The notes beneath the pieces were generated by a model. The model had not been told where the DNA came from. It searched no databases and worked only from the letters and a program-made list of their open reading frames with translations. A stretch of 64,000 nucleotides of DNA from Acidimicrobiia bacterium (GTDB lineage Bacteria > Acidobacteriota > Terriglobia > Bryobacterales > Bryobacteraceae): NCBI GenBank assembly GCA_016871315.1, contig VFZE01000004.1:1-64000 (forward strand), in the 5' to 3' direction. Below are positions 9,573 through 17,355 of this stretch, one piece after another (position 1 is the stretch's first letter; the number at the start of each line of letters is the position of its first letter). Made by a program: the position numbers and the translations under genes.

Positions 9573-11486
9573 ATGATGCGTTTCCTTTTGGCTTTGCTTG
9601 TTCCGTTGCTTGTGGCGGCGCAGTCGCCCGGGCGTGTCCATTCCACGATCAGCAGGCTGAATCCGGAGCGGCTGGCGGCGGTGAAGGAGGCTCGCCGGCA
9701 ACTGGCCGCAAAACGCGCGGTGATGGATATCGAAAGCGTCTACGAGGACTACCGCGCCGTCCTCCACGTGCATGCCGAAGATGCGGCGCACACGAAGGGG
9801 ACGCGGCAGCAGGTGCTGGAAGCGGCGGTGGCGACGGGCGTGAACGTGGTGATGTTGACCGACCATGGCGGGCCGAAGCCGGAGACCTGGCGCGGGCTTC
9901 GACAGGGCGTGCTGTTTATCCCGGGCGCCGAGGATGACGGGCAGTTGCGCTACCCGGATGAAAAGCTGCCGTTGCGGTTCCTGTCGCATCTGGAGGAGCG
10001 GCCGGAGGCTTCCGCGGAGGGATTCGACGGGATGGAGATTTATAACCGGCACACGGACGCCAAAGATGAAAGCGAGTTTGTGGCGTGGTTTCAAAAGGCG
10101 ATGGCCGATCCCGCGGCGTGGGAGAAGCTCGTGGAGCTGCAACGGCAATATCCGGATGAGTTCTTCGCTTCGCAACAAGATTACCAGGCCCTGTTCACGT
10201 CCTATTGGGACCGGCAGCTGGCGCAGCGCCCGTTCACGGCCATCGCCGCCAACGACGCGCACCGCAACCAGATTTTCAAGAGCGAGGTGTTCGATCCGTA
10301 CGAGGTGAGCTTCCGGAATGCCTCGACGCATATCCTGGCGCGGCAGCTGACCGAGTCTTCGATCCGCGCGGCGCTGCGCGCCGGACGCACCTACGTCTCG
10401 CACGACTGGTTGTGCGACGCCACCGGCTTCAGCTTTGTGGCGGTGAATAATCTCGGCGTGTTTGATATGGGTGACCGCGTTCCCGGCACGTCCAACCGGC
10501 TGGTGGCGCGGCTGCCGGTGGAGGCCAGCCTGAAGCTGTTCCGCAACGGCCAACTGGTGCAGGAATGGAAGGGCAAGGAGCTGAACTTTACGGCCAAGGA
10601 AGGCGGCGCGTACCGGCTGGAAGCGTGGCTGGATGTGGACGGGGAGTCCCGTCCGTGGATCTACTCCGGAGCGATCCATATGACCGGCGTGGCGCCGGCC
10701 ATCCTGTTTCCGCCCAACGTCAGCTCAGAGAACGTGACGATCGAGCGTGGAATCGACTACGCGGAGGGCAAGCCGGAAGACGCGGCCAAGCACAAGCTGG
10801 ACCTGTACCTGCCGAAGAACAAGAAGCTGTTCCCGGTGCTGTTCTTTGTCCACGGGGGTGCGTGGCGCAGCGGCGACCGCAGCCTTTACACTGCGCTCGG
10901 CAACCGGTTCGCTGGTGAGGGAATTGGAGTGGTGATCCCCAGCTACCGCCTCTCTCCCGCAAACCTCCACCCGGCCCATATTGAGGATGTCGCCGCCGCC
11001 TTCGCCTGGACGGTATCCTCGATTGCCGCGCGGGGGGGCGATACCGGGCGCATCTACATCGCGGGTCACTCCGCCGGCGGGCACCTGGTGTCGTTGCTGA
11101 CGCTCGATCACCGCCACCTGGCCAAGCACGGGCTGAAGCCGTCGGCCATCGCCGGCACGTTCGCGTTGAGCGGAGTGTACAACGTGGACATGCTGCCGAA
11201 TGTGTTCACGCAGGATCAGGAGACGCGGCGGCAGGCTTCGCCGCTGACGCATGTGAGGGCGGGGCTGGCGGCGCCGCCGTTCCTGGTCACCTATTGCCAG
11301 TGGGATTATCCGTTCCTGCCGCGGCAGGCGCGGCTCTTCCAGGAAGCGCTGAGCAAGGCGGGGATCAAGAGCGACCTGGTTTACGTAGAGGGCGAGGATC
11401 ACATCTCAGAAATCCTCAGTATCGTGAAGCCTGGCGATGCGACGGCGGCGGCAATTTTAGAGCGGATCGATCAGCGGGAGAGGTAG
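9573..11486 (+). CDS. Secreted PHP-domain / alpha-beta hydrolase fusion protein
   Basis: 637 residues with an N-terminal signal peptide (MRFLLALLVPLLVAAQ). The first half is a PHP-type metal-dependent phosphoesterase-like domain: HVHAED at about 65-70, a further His at 73, and TDHGG at 96-100, with ANDAHRNQ near 225. The second half, from about residue 400, is an alpha/beta hydrolase of the acetyl-esterase/BD-FAE type: oxyanion-hole motif HGGAW at about 428, nucleophile elbow GHSAGGH at about 496 and a C-terminal GEDHISE His near 608. Both halves keep their expected catalytic residues. The substrate is unknown; an exported bifunctional esterase/phosphoesterase is inference. The ATG pair at 9573/9576 makes the start uncertain by one codon. 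Its 3' end overlaps the convergent BNR gene by 16 bp. Confidence 0.85.
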   Translation: MMRFLLALLVPLLVAAQSPGRVHSTISRLNPERLAAVKEARRQLAAKRAVMDIESVYEDYRAVLHVHAEDAAHTKGTRQQVLEAAVATGVNVVMLTDHGGPKPETWRGLRQGVLFIPGAEDDGQLRYPDEKLPLRFLSHLEERPEASAEGFDGMEIYNRHTDAKDESEFVAWFQKAMADPAAWEKLVELQRQYPDEFFASQQDYQALFTSYWDRQLAQRPFTAIAANDAHRNQIFKSEVFDPYEVSFRNASTHILARQLTESSIRAALRAGRTYVSHDWLCDATGFSFVAVNNLGVFDMGDRVPGTSNRLVARLPVEASLKLFRNGQLVQEWKGKELNFTAKEGGAYRLEAWLDVDGESRPWIYSGAIHMTGVAPAILFPPNVSSENVTIERGIDYAEGKPEDAAKHKLDLYLPKNKKLFPVLFFVHGGAWRSGDRSLYTALGNRFAGEGIGVVIPSYRLSPANLHPAHIEDVAAAFAWTVSSIAARGGDTGRIYIAGHSAGGHLVSLLTLDHRHLAKHGLKPSAIAGTFALSGVYNVDMLPNVFTQDQETRRQASPLTHVRAGLAAPPFLVTYCQWDYPFLPRQARLFQEALSKAGIKSDLVYVEGEDHISEILSIVKPGDATAAAILERIDQRER

Positions 11487-13399
11487 ATGCTGACGCGCGC
11501 GCTGGATTCGCCGCTGGATTCGACGTAGAGTTCGGCGGGGCCGTTATCGACGATGTCGGGGATCTCCACTTCGATCAGGTAGAAGCCGATGTAGCCGGGG
11601 GTGAGCGTGGCGCGGATGACACGAAGCTGGGCGCGGTCGAGATAGACGCGGACGGTTTCGGCCACGCGGGGCGGGTTCTCCAGCGGCGCGGCCAGCCCTG
11701 TAGGCCATTCGGGAACGACTCTGCCGAGCCCGGTGGCGAGGATTTGAATGCGGGCGCCGGCGCGTGCGGGGGTCATGGCATCGAGGAGAACGCCGAGGTC
11801 GGCGTCGAGCACGATGGGCATTCCGTCGCGGTCGGTAAAGATGGCGGGTGATGAAGTACGCAGCGGAACGGGCAGATTGAGGCGGCCGGCGGATGAAGTG
11901 GTGAGGGCAAGTTCGAGAGAGGTGCCGGCGGCTTCAAAGGGGACTTGGATTTGCGATTCTGCGTCGGTGGCGGCGAGCACAGGCAGCTCGAGCGTTCCGG
12001 CCCGCGCGGAGGCGACGCGGCGTCCGAGAACGCTAAGAAGTCCGCCCGGAGCGGCGGCGCGGACGCTATAGTCGGCGGCGTTCACCACACGCGGCGCCAG
12101 GAACCGGTGCGGCGCCATGGCGGCGAAGACACCGTGGCCGTCCAGGGCGGCGAAAAGTTGATTGCCTAAAGCGTCGAGCTTCACATCATAGGCAGCAGCT
12201 TCGGGCAGGCCCGGCAGGCGTAGCCAAGGCGTTGCGCCAGCGGCGGCGCGCAGATCGTTGACGGTGTAGAAAAGCCCTGCATCGGTGGCGGCGTAGATGG
12301 CGCCGGTCTTAAGATCGGCCGCGGCAGCGTGCACCGAGCCCGGCGGCAGGTTGGAAGTGATGTCATCCCAGAAAAGTCCGCCGTTGATGGTACGGACCAA
12401 GCGCGCGCCGCCATCGCCCGTTGCCAGGGAGGCCAGCGCCGTGCGCGGTTCGCCATCCAGAACATGGATGCTTTCGACGTTTCCGCCACCGGCAACGTAG
12501 AAAGGCCGCCATGTGCGGCCGCTGTCGGCGGAGGACCACAACCTGCCACCGATGCCACCGGCGTAGACGAAGTCGGCGGAAGAGGCGGAGGCCACAACCT
12601 GAAGACCCAAGGTTTCAGACCAGCGCTGACGCACGGCGGTTTCGGTGGCGGTGAGGTCCGGCTCGACGGGGATCCAGCCGGCCTTGTGGCCGGCAACCCA
12701 TTCCACCTCAGCCACGTTGTCGCCGGTTTGGATGACAGCGCGAGCTGAGACCCCGGAGCCGGGGGTGCGTGCCAAACGCCGGAGGGGGAGGTTCGGCAGG
12801 GTCTCGTTGGCTCCGGTCCAGGTGATGCCGCCATCCATGGAGCGCCAGACGCCGAACTGGCCGGCTACGGCAATCTCGTCGCCATCGCGGGGGGAGACAG
12901 CGAGATCGTTAAGCCCTTCCCCGATAATCGATTGCCCGCGGAACTGGGTGAGAGAAATCCATGTCGTCCCACGATCTTGCGAGGCGTAAACAGCTTTGCC
13001 CAAAGCGTAGAATTGTGTCGAACCGGGGGCCGTGGAGCGGCTCACTTGGGCAGCGGACTCGGGCAGAGTGGGGCTGGAGGTGGTGGCCAAGCGGGGAGGC
13101 GCGGCTGCGGAGCTGGCGATCCAGTTCTCAAAGTCATTTGTTTCGTATACTTTGCCGGACCCGGTCTGCAAGTACAAAACAAACCCATTTTCCGAATACC
13201 AGACACGCAGGACCGGACCGCCTGCCGGGGAGGCAAGAGAGCCGTCGACAACGGTGTTACCAATCCGACGCCATTCCGGGCGGGCGTCCGGCAGCGGCTG
13301 CGCGCTGGCCAAGGGGCTAATGAACAGTACTGCTAGGGCCGATAGAAGCGGGATGATCTCCCGGTACCGGTTCCATCGGCCTGTGGCGCCTGGACACAT
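11471..13399 (-). CDS. Exported BNR-repeat protein with TIGR03437-like C-terminal domain
   Basis: 642 residues. A hydrophobic segment at about 18-34 (LLSALAVLFISPLASA) looks like a signal peptide after a 17-residue lead, so an internal start is possible. The body has Asp-box/BNR motifs of the form S-x-D-x-G-x-T-W (SQDRGTTW, SMDGGITW, SADSGRTW), typical of beta-propeller sialidase or sortilin-like folds. From about 427 the sequence (VVNAADYS, GGLLSVLG, TGLGRV, then a Val-Tyr-Leu-Asp strand pattern) matches my recollection of the TIGR03437 domain seen repeatedly in Solibacter proteins. Its function is unknown; secretion and ligand binding are inference. This domain is the strongest taxonomic clue in the window. 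Confidence 0.8.
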   Translation of the reverse strand: MCPGATGRWNRYREIIPLLSALAVLFISPLASAQPLPDARPEWRRIGNTVVDGSLASPAGGPVLRVWYSENGFVLYLQTGSGKVYETNDFENWIASSAAAPPRLATTSSPTLPESAAQVSRSTAPGSTQFYALGKAVYASQDRGTTWISLTQFRGQSIIGEGLNDLAVSPRDGDEIAVAGQFGVWRSMDGGITWTGANETLPNLPLRRLARTPGSGVSARAVIQTGDNVAEVEWVAGHKAGWIPVEPDLTATETAVRQRWSETLGLQVVASASSADFVYAGGIGGRLWSSADSGRTWRPFYVAGGGNVESIHVLDGEPRTALASLATGDGGARLVRTINGGLFWDDITSNLPPGSVHAAAADLKTGAIYAATDAGLFYTVNDLRAAAGATPWLRLPGLPEAAAYDVKLDALGNQLFAALDGHGVFAAMAPHRFLAPRVVNAADYSVRAAAPGGLLSVLGRRVASARAGTLELPVLAATDAESQIQVPFEAAGTSLELALTTSSAGRLNLPVPLRTSSPAIFTDRDGMPIVLDADLGVLLDAMTPARAGARIQILATGLGRVVPEWPTGLAAPLENPPRVAETVRVYLDRAQLRVIRATLTPGYIGFYLIEVEIPDIVDNGPAELYVESSGESSARVSIYLSR

Positions 13400-13584
13400 C
13401 CTATGCGACCATTCTATCCTTTCTCACACCCCCTCTATCGGCAGAGGTGAAGAAAAGCCAACTGGTTACAGAAATTTTTTTCATGGGCAGCATAGTTGCA
13501 ATGCAATTTTAGTGGTAGACTGAATTCTCTACCGGAGCGGGTGAAGTCTGCCCGCAGAAAGGGTCTAACCCGGTAAGGCAAGGT

Positions 13585-14433
13585 ATGTCTCGCAAGTACC
13601 AGAAGTGGCCAGTGCGGTGGCTGATGACAGCCGCCACGGTGGCGGTGTGCCTTGCGCAGACGCAGCCCTACGCGACTCCGGCGCTGGCGCCGGAGAATAC
13701 GGCGGCGACGGTGCTGGCGCTGCAAGGGCAGGTTTCCCTATACAAGGATTCGAGCCCGTACGCCACCGCGTGGGCGCTGAACATCGGCGACGTGGTGAAG
13801 CAGCGGCAGATGGTGGTGACCGGCAGCGACGGCTACGCGATTTTCCAGGTGAACGACGGCAGCACGTTCGAGATCTTCCCGAACTCGCGGGTGACCTTCC
13901 GGAGCAATCCGAGCTGGAAGGACATGCTGGATCTCTGGCTGGGCCGCGTGAAGGTTCACGTGCAGCGGTGGGGCGGCCAGCCCAATCGCACCAGGATCCA
14001 TACGCCCACGGCGGTGATCACGGTTCGCGGAACGATCTTCGACGTGAACGTGGATACGGACGATTCGACGCTGGTTGCCGTGGAAGAAGGTCAAGTGGCG
14101 GTGAGCCACCGGCTGATCATGCAAGAGCAGCCGCGGCTGCTGAACGCCGGCGACGAGATCCGCGTTTACAAGAATGTTCCGCTGGCGAAGAGCGGCATTG
14201 ACAAGGGCGGTCTCATCCAGCGCGGCATGAACGCGATGGGCGAGGCGTTCTACACGATCATCATGCGCGGTCCGCGCGGGTCGGGAATTCCCGGCGGCGG
14301 CGGTCCCGTAGGCGGGTCTCCGGTGCCCGGTGGCGGCGGGGCTCCGCTTCCCGGCGATACGGGCGCGCCCGCACCACCGCCTCCTCCGCCCCCGGCTCCT
14401 CCGCCTCCGCCACCACCTCCGCCGCCCGGCTAG
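13585..14433 (+). CDS. FecR-domain protein with Gly/Pro-rich tail
   Basis: 282 residues with an N-terminal signal or anchor (WLMTAATVAVCLAQ). Residues about 40-190 form a FecR-type beta domain: LALQGQVSLYKD, GDVVKQRQMVVTGSDGYAIFQ, the FEIFPNSRV strand, and TAVITVRGTIFDVNV, which matches the diagnostic FecR core. From about 230 the chain is low complexity, first Gly/Pro with GGG clusters and then nearly pure proline, ending at the stop. Classical FecR partners (ECF sigma factor, TonB receptor) are absent here, so a cell-surface or envelope sensing role is inference. The stop abuts the convergent tenA-like gene with no gap. AAGG before the ATG at 13585 supports the start. Confidence 0.85.
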   Translation: MSRKYQKWPVRWLMTAATVAVCLAQTQPYATPALAPENTAATVLALQGQVSLYKDSSPYATAWALNIGDVVKQRQMVVTGSDGYAIFQVNDGSTFEIFPNSRVTFRSNPSWKDMLDLWLGRVKVHVQRWGGQPNRTRIHTPTAVITVRGTIFDVNVDTDDSTLVAVEEGQVAVSHRLIMQEQPRLLNAGDEIRVYKNVPLAKSGIDKGGLIQRGMNAMGEAFYTIIMRGPRGSGIPGGGGPVGGSPVPGGGGAPLPGDTGAPAPPPPPPPAPPPPPPPPPPG

Positions 14434-15114
14434 TTAGGGCGGCCAGGCTTCCAGGCGCCAAGCCATATCCCAGAACATGTACTCGTAACGCGCGCCGAGC
14501 GTGAATAGCTGGATAGCTCGTTTGCGCTCGGCCGCGTTCATGGACTCGCCTTCGGCGTTCATCATCGCGAGCACCTCTTCGACCACTTTGCCGTAGCCCT
14601 GGTCGGCGTATTGTTCGATCCACTGCCGGTATTCGGAGCGTTGGGAGCCGCTTTTGTTGAGTTGCTTGCCGACTTCCCAATAGATCCAGTAGCAGGGCAG
14701 GAGGGCGGCGAGTGCATCGCGGAAGCTGGCGCGGGCGGCGGTGGCCAGCAGATGATTGGTGTAGGCGCGATTGGTGGGAGCCATCGCTGCGGCGCGGCTG
14801 GAGCCGTACATCTTGAGCACGGTCTCGAGTAGCTGCTTTTCCGCTTCGATGCTTTCCGCGGCGTGGCGGCGCAAGGTCTCGGCCCAATCCTTGCGGGGCG
14901 CCTTTCCGGCGGTGATTCGCAGCGCCTCGGCGAAGGCGTTGAGGTAGAGGGCGTCCTGTTCGAGATAGAACTGGAATTTCTCTTTCGGCAGGTTGCCGGA
15001 GATGAGGCCTTGCAGAAAAGGGTGCTGAAGCGTGCGCGCGTAGATATTCTCTATCGACGACCACATTTCCGTGGTCAGGCTCCCGGCGAGCAGCAACAGC
15101 GCCGGGAGCATCAT
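14434..15114 (-). CDS. tenA: TenA/thiaminase II family protein
   Basis: 226 residues. The TenA helical fold is recognisable: LQHPFLQGLISGNL, then FYLEQDALYL (equivalents of the Asp and Tyr that bind the pyrimidine), NRAYTNHLL, the Cys-containing helix LLPCYWIYWEVG, QYADQGYGKVV, and the C-terminal YEYMFWDMAW Glu. The nucleophilic Cys is kept, as in enzymes that hydrolyse aminopyrimidine or thiamine for salvage. The reading frame begins MMLPALLLLAGSL, which could be a signal peptide; a start at the internal ATG at 15066 would give a standard cytosolic TenA. It overlaps the upstream DUF1801 gene by four bases (ATGA). No thiamine genes or TPP riboswitch lie nearby. Confidence 0.85.
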   Translation of the reverse strand: MMLPALLLLAGSLTTEMWSSIENIYARTLQHPFLQGLISGNLPKEKFQFYLEQDALYLNAFAEALRITAGKAPRKDWAETLRRHAAESIEAEKQLLETVLKMYGSSRAAAMAPTNRAYTNHLLATAARASFRDALAALLPCYWIYWEVGKQLNKSGSQRSEYRQWIEQYADQGYGKVVEEVLAMMNAEGESMNAAERKRAIQLFTLGARYEYMFWDMAWRLEAWPP

Positions 15115-15515
15115 TTCTTCGTCCTGGCCACCGAGTCTGTGATGAGCTGTGTGAGTACCGATGCATCGATGTCGGCGAGCCGCTTAACGTACAGACACGA
15201 CTTGCCTGTTTTGTACTTGCCCAGCTTCTTCATCAGCTCGGGCCGCTCAAAGCCGTCGAGGATGTAGAGTGTGAGGGCCTGCTTGCGAGGGGAGAAGCCG
15301 GTCAGGCACATGTCGCCCTCATGGCCGCTGGCATATTTGTAATGGTAAGAGCCGAAGCCGACGATGCTCGGCCCCCACATCTTCGGCTGCTCACCGGTGA
15401 CCTGCTTCATGATTTTGAGCACCGTCTGGCAGTCCTTGCGCCGCTCGGCGTCCGGGATGGCTTTCAGGAAATCGGTAACGCTGGATTTGGTAGGTTTGGT
15501 TTTGAGCTCCGCCAT
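15111..15515 (-). CDS. DUF1801 (YdhG-like) domain protein
   Basis: 134 residues from the ATG at 15515; an in-frame upstream extension would run antisense through the start of the amidohydrolase and is not used. The sequence shows the DUF1801 core: VTDFLKAIPDAERRKDC, then MWGPSIVGFGSYHYKY, GFSPRKQALTLYI, and the KTGKSCLYVKRLADID strand-helix. The fold is small and SRPBCC/TBP-like, and its biochemical role is not established. It overlaps tenA by four bases, so the two genes are probably translated together, but no pathway link is known. Confidence 0.88.
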   Translation of the reverse strand: MAELKTKPTKSSVTDFLKAIPDAERRKDCQTVLKIMKQVTGEQPKMWGPSIVGFGSYHYKYASGHEGDMCLTGFSPRKQALTLYILDGFERPELMKKLGKYKTGKSCLYVKRLADIDASVLTQLITDSVARTKK

Positions 15516-15546
15516 ATGCGCCCCAGTGTAGCGCGGTGCAAACATA

Positions 15547-16474
15547 ATGGCACCCATGGTGCGACTGAGCTTTTTCCTGATCACGAGCTGTTGCCTTGCG
15601 CAGCCGGTGCATGACCTGCTACTGAAGGGCGGCCACCTGATCGATGCGAAGAACGGCATCAGCGCGCGGCGCGACGTGGCGATCGCGGGCGGGAAGATCG
15701 CCGAGGTTGCCACGTCGATTGATGCATCGAGAGCGCGCAAGGTGGTGGACGTATCCGGGCTTTACGTGACAACTGGTCTGATCGATATTCACGTGCATGT
15801 GTTTGCCGGGGAAGGCTCGCAATATACGGGGCCGAGCAGCGTGTTCCGGACCACACGTTCCGCAGCGGCATGACGACGGTGGTGGACGCCGGCTCCTCCG
15901 GCTGGCGCAACTTTCCGGACTTCAAGCGGCGGACGATCGACAAGTCGCGCACGCGGGTGAGGTGGAGCAGGTGACCGAGGACATGGATCCGAAGGCGACC
16001 GATGACGCCGCGCTGAGCAACAAGCAGCATGTGATCGGGATCAAGACAGCGCACTACGCGGCGCCCAACTGGATCGCGGTGGACCGCGCGGTGGAGGCGG
16101 GCAAGATCGCGGGGATGAAGGACATGCTGAACGTGATGTCGAAGTTCCTGAACATGGGGATGAGCCTGGATGATGTGATTACGAAGTCGAGCTGGAACCC
16201 GGCGCCGCAGATCAAGCGCGAGGAGTTGGGGCATCTGCCGGCCGGCGCCATCGCGGATATCGCCGTGCTGCGTGTGGCGAAGGGCGATTTCGGTTTTGTC
16301 GATGTCTACGGCGCGCGGATGAAGGGTTCGCAGAAACTGGTGGCGGAGTTGACGCTGCGCGACGGGAAGGTAGTGTGGGACCTGAACGGGATCACGCGGG
16401 AGGATGGGGACAAGCTGGGGGATTACTCGCCGCCGGGGATGGGAGCTGGGACGGGACGCTGTCGGGAGGGGTAA
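15547..16474 (+). pseudogene. Decayed exported amidohydrolase (dihydroorotase-like)
   Basis: Three in-order fragments of one enzyme lie in different frames. 15547-15840: signal peptide, LLKGGHLIDAKNGI and the metal motif GLIDIHVHVFAGEG. About 15845-15960: TFRSGMTTVVDAGSSGW and FPDFKRRTIDKSRTRV. About 15965-16474: VEQVTEDMDPKATD and then the C-terminal SSWNPAPQIKREELGHLPAGAIADIAVLR. Sequence expected between these pieces, including the catalytic Lys and later His residues, is missing. The family is the D-hydantoinase/dihydroorotase-like group of exported amidohydrolases. Deletions plus shifts make this a non-functional remnant. It begins 31 bp from the divergent DUF1801 gene. Confidence 0.85.
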
Positions 16475-16484
16475 GGAGCAGGCG

Positions 16485-16706
16485 TTAGCGCAGAAAATCC
16501 TGAGGCTCGATGCCGGCTTGCTTCAAGATGGCCCGAAGAGTGCCCTCCGGCATTTCACCCGGGTGGTTGGGGATAGTAGTGTACCGGTTGGTGACGGGAT
16601 TGAACCAGATTTCATGACTGCCCGCGGCTTGGCGGTCGAACTCGAAGCCATGTGATTTCATCCTCCGCACGATCTCCTTGTACCGGAAGCCGGAGAGGCG
16701 CCCCAT
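16485..16706 (-). CDS. hicA: HicA-type mRNA interferase toxin
   Basis: About 73 residues from the ATG at 16706; an alternative ATG at 16718 adds four residues and overlaps hicB by 11 bases. The protein has the HicA double-stranded-RNA-binding-like fold: YKEIVRRMKSHGFEF, then AAGSHEIWFNP with the conserved catalytic His, PNHPGEMPEGTLRAILKQAG, and an EPQDFLR end. HicA toxins cleave mRNA on ribosomes and are neutralised by HicB. The antitoxin-like gene lies directly upstream, the reverse of the classical hicA-hicB order but common in this superfamily. Confidence 0.88.
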   Translation of the reverse strand: MGRLSGFRYKEIVRRMKSHGFEFDRQAAGSHEIWFNPVTNRYTTIPNHPGEMPEGTLRAILKQAGIEPQDFLR

Positions 16707-16707
16707 T

Positions 16708-16938
16708 TCAGGCGGCAACTACGATCGTGTAGTCGCGCCGGTGCGTAGTAGTGGGGAGATCCGGAATGCCGTCGCGTTCACGGCGGGCCTCAATGAGTTT
16801 CCTGGCGACATCCCGCGCGATGTCGAGCGTTTCGGCAACGGTACGCCCTTGGGCAACCAAGCCCGGGAGTTCGTCTGAGGTTGCCAGGAACAAGCCGTCC
16901 GGCAACTCCTCGATCTGTATCCGGATCGCCAACTCCAT
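16708..16938 (-). CDS. hicB: HicB-type antitoxin
   Basis: 76 residues read from the ATG at 16938 (MELAIRIQIEELPDG). The sequence shows the partial RNase-H-like HicB fold: GLFLATSDELPGLVAQGRTVAETL, then an amphipathic helix. It ends one base before the hicA start, so the pair forms a single transcriptional unit on the minus strand. No ribbon-helix-helix or HTH DNA-binding extension is present, so autoregulation is not evident from sequence. A run-on to an earlier Met at 16956 is possible but less like family members. Confidence 0.82.
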   Translation of the reverse strand: MELAIRIQIEELPDGLFLATSDELPGLVAQGRTVAETLDIARDVARKLIEARRERDGIPDLPTTTHRRDYTIVVAA

Positions 16939-16979
16939 ACGAACTGATCGTAGCATTTCACGGCCCGGCTGGTTCAGTC

Positions 16980-17011
16980 GGTAGTCCGCTAAATTCTTTT
17001 AGCGCACTACC
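16980..17011. repeat. 32-bp inverted repeat between a cupin remnant and hicBA
   Basis: GGTAGT-C-CGCTAAA, a TTCT spacer, then TTTAGCG-C-ACTACC form a near-perfect palindrome with one central mismatch in the stem. Short partial repeats of the arm (GTTCAGTC, CTTTTAG) recur on both sides of it. There is no following T-run on either strand, so an intrinsic terminator is not supported. It lies about 40 bp upstream of the hicB start and could be an operator or a small hairpin. Confidence 0.5.
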
Positions 17012-17022
17012 GTTCAGTCCTT

Positions 17023-17347
17023 TTAGCTGCCCGTCCTTTCGGCTGGGGCAAAGAATACCAGCAGCTTCAAATCCTGCTCGATCTTGTGGAAGCGGTGCTG
17101 CACGCCGGCGGGGACAAACAAGACTGCTCCACTTTCCACCGGGATGTCGGTGCCGTCATAGTAGAACTGTGCTCGGCCATCGATGACGTAGTAGACTTCA
17201 ACCTCGGTATGCGGCTGCTTGCAGGTCGTGCTCGCCCGGGCGCAGTACATAGAGGCCGGCGCTGAGGGATTCGGTTCGCAGGAACTCGAGATAGCTTTTC
17301 CCGGACTCCTTCCGTTGTGAGTCGAGACCGGGGATTCGAAAGCGCAT
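17023..17347 (-). pseudogene. Frameshifted cupin-domain protein
   Basis: From the ATG at 17347, eight bases after the oxidoreductase, the frame reads MRFRIPGLDSQRKESGKSYL and then LYVLRPGEHDLQ before running out of frame near 17230. The neighbouring frame continues QPHTEVEVYYVIDGRAQFYYDG, ESGAVLFVPAGVQHRFHKI and ends FFAPAERTGS, the conserved double-stranded beta-helix with its metal-binding His pair. One base inserted or lost near 17230 explains the split. A single indel could be a sequencing error, so this may be an intact gene. It follows a Gfo/Idh oxidoreductase on the same strand, suggesting a small carbohydrate-related operon. Confidence 0.7.
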
Positions 17348-17355
17348 ATTCTGAG

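Noticed and set aside
14280-14430. A tandem repeat or CRISPR-like array at the FecR gene end
   Set aside because: The repeats are proline and glycine codons of a protein tail, with no spacer pattern.
15516-15546. A TPP riboswitch before the DUF1801-tenA pair
   Set aside because: Only 31 bases separate the divergent genes, too little for the conserved riboswitch, and no THI-box was seen.
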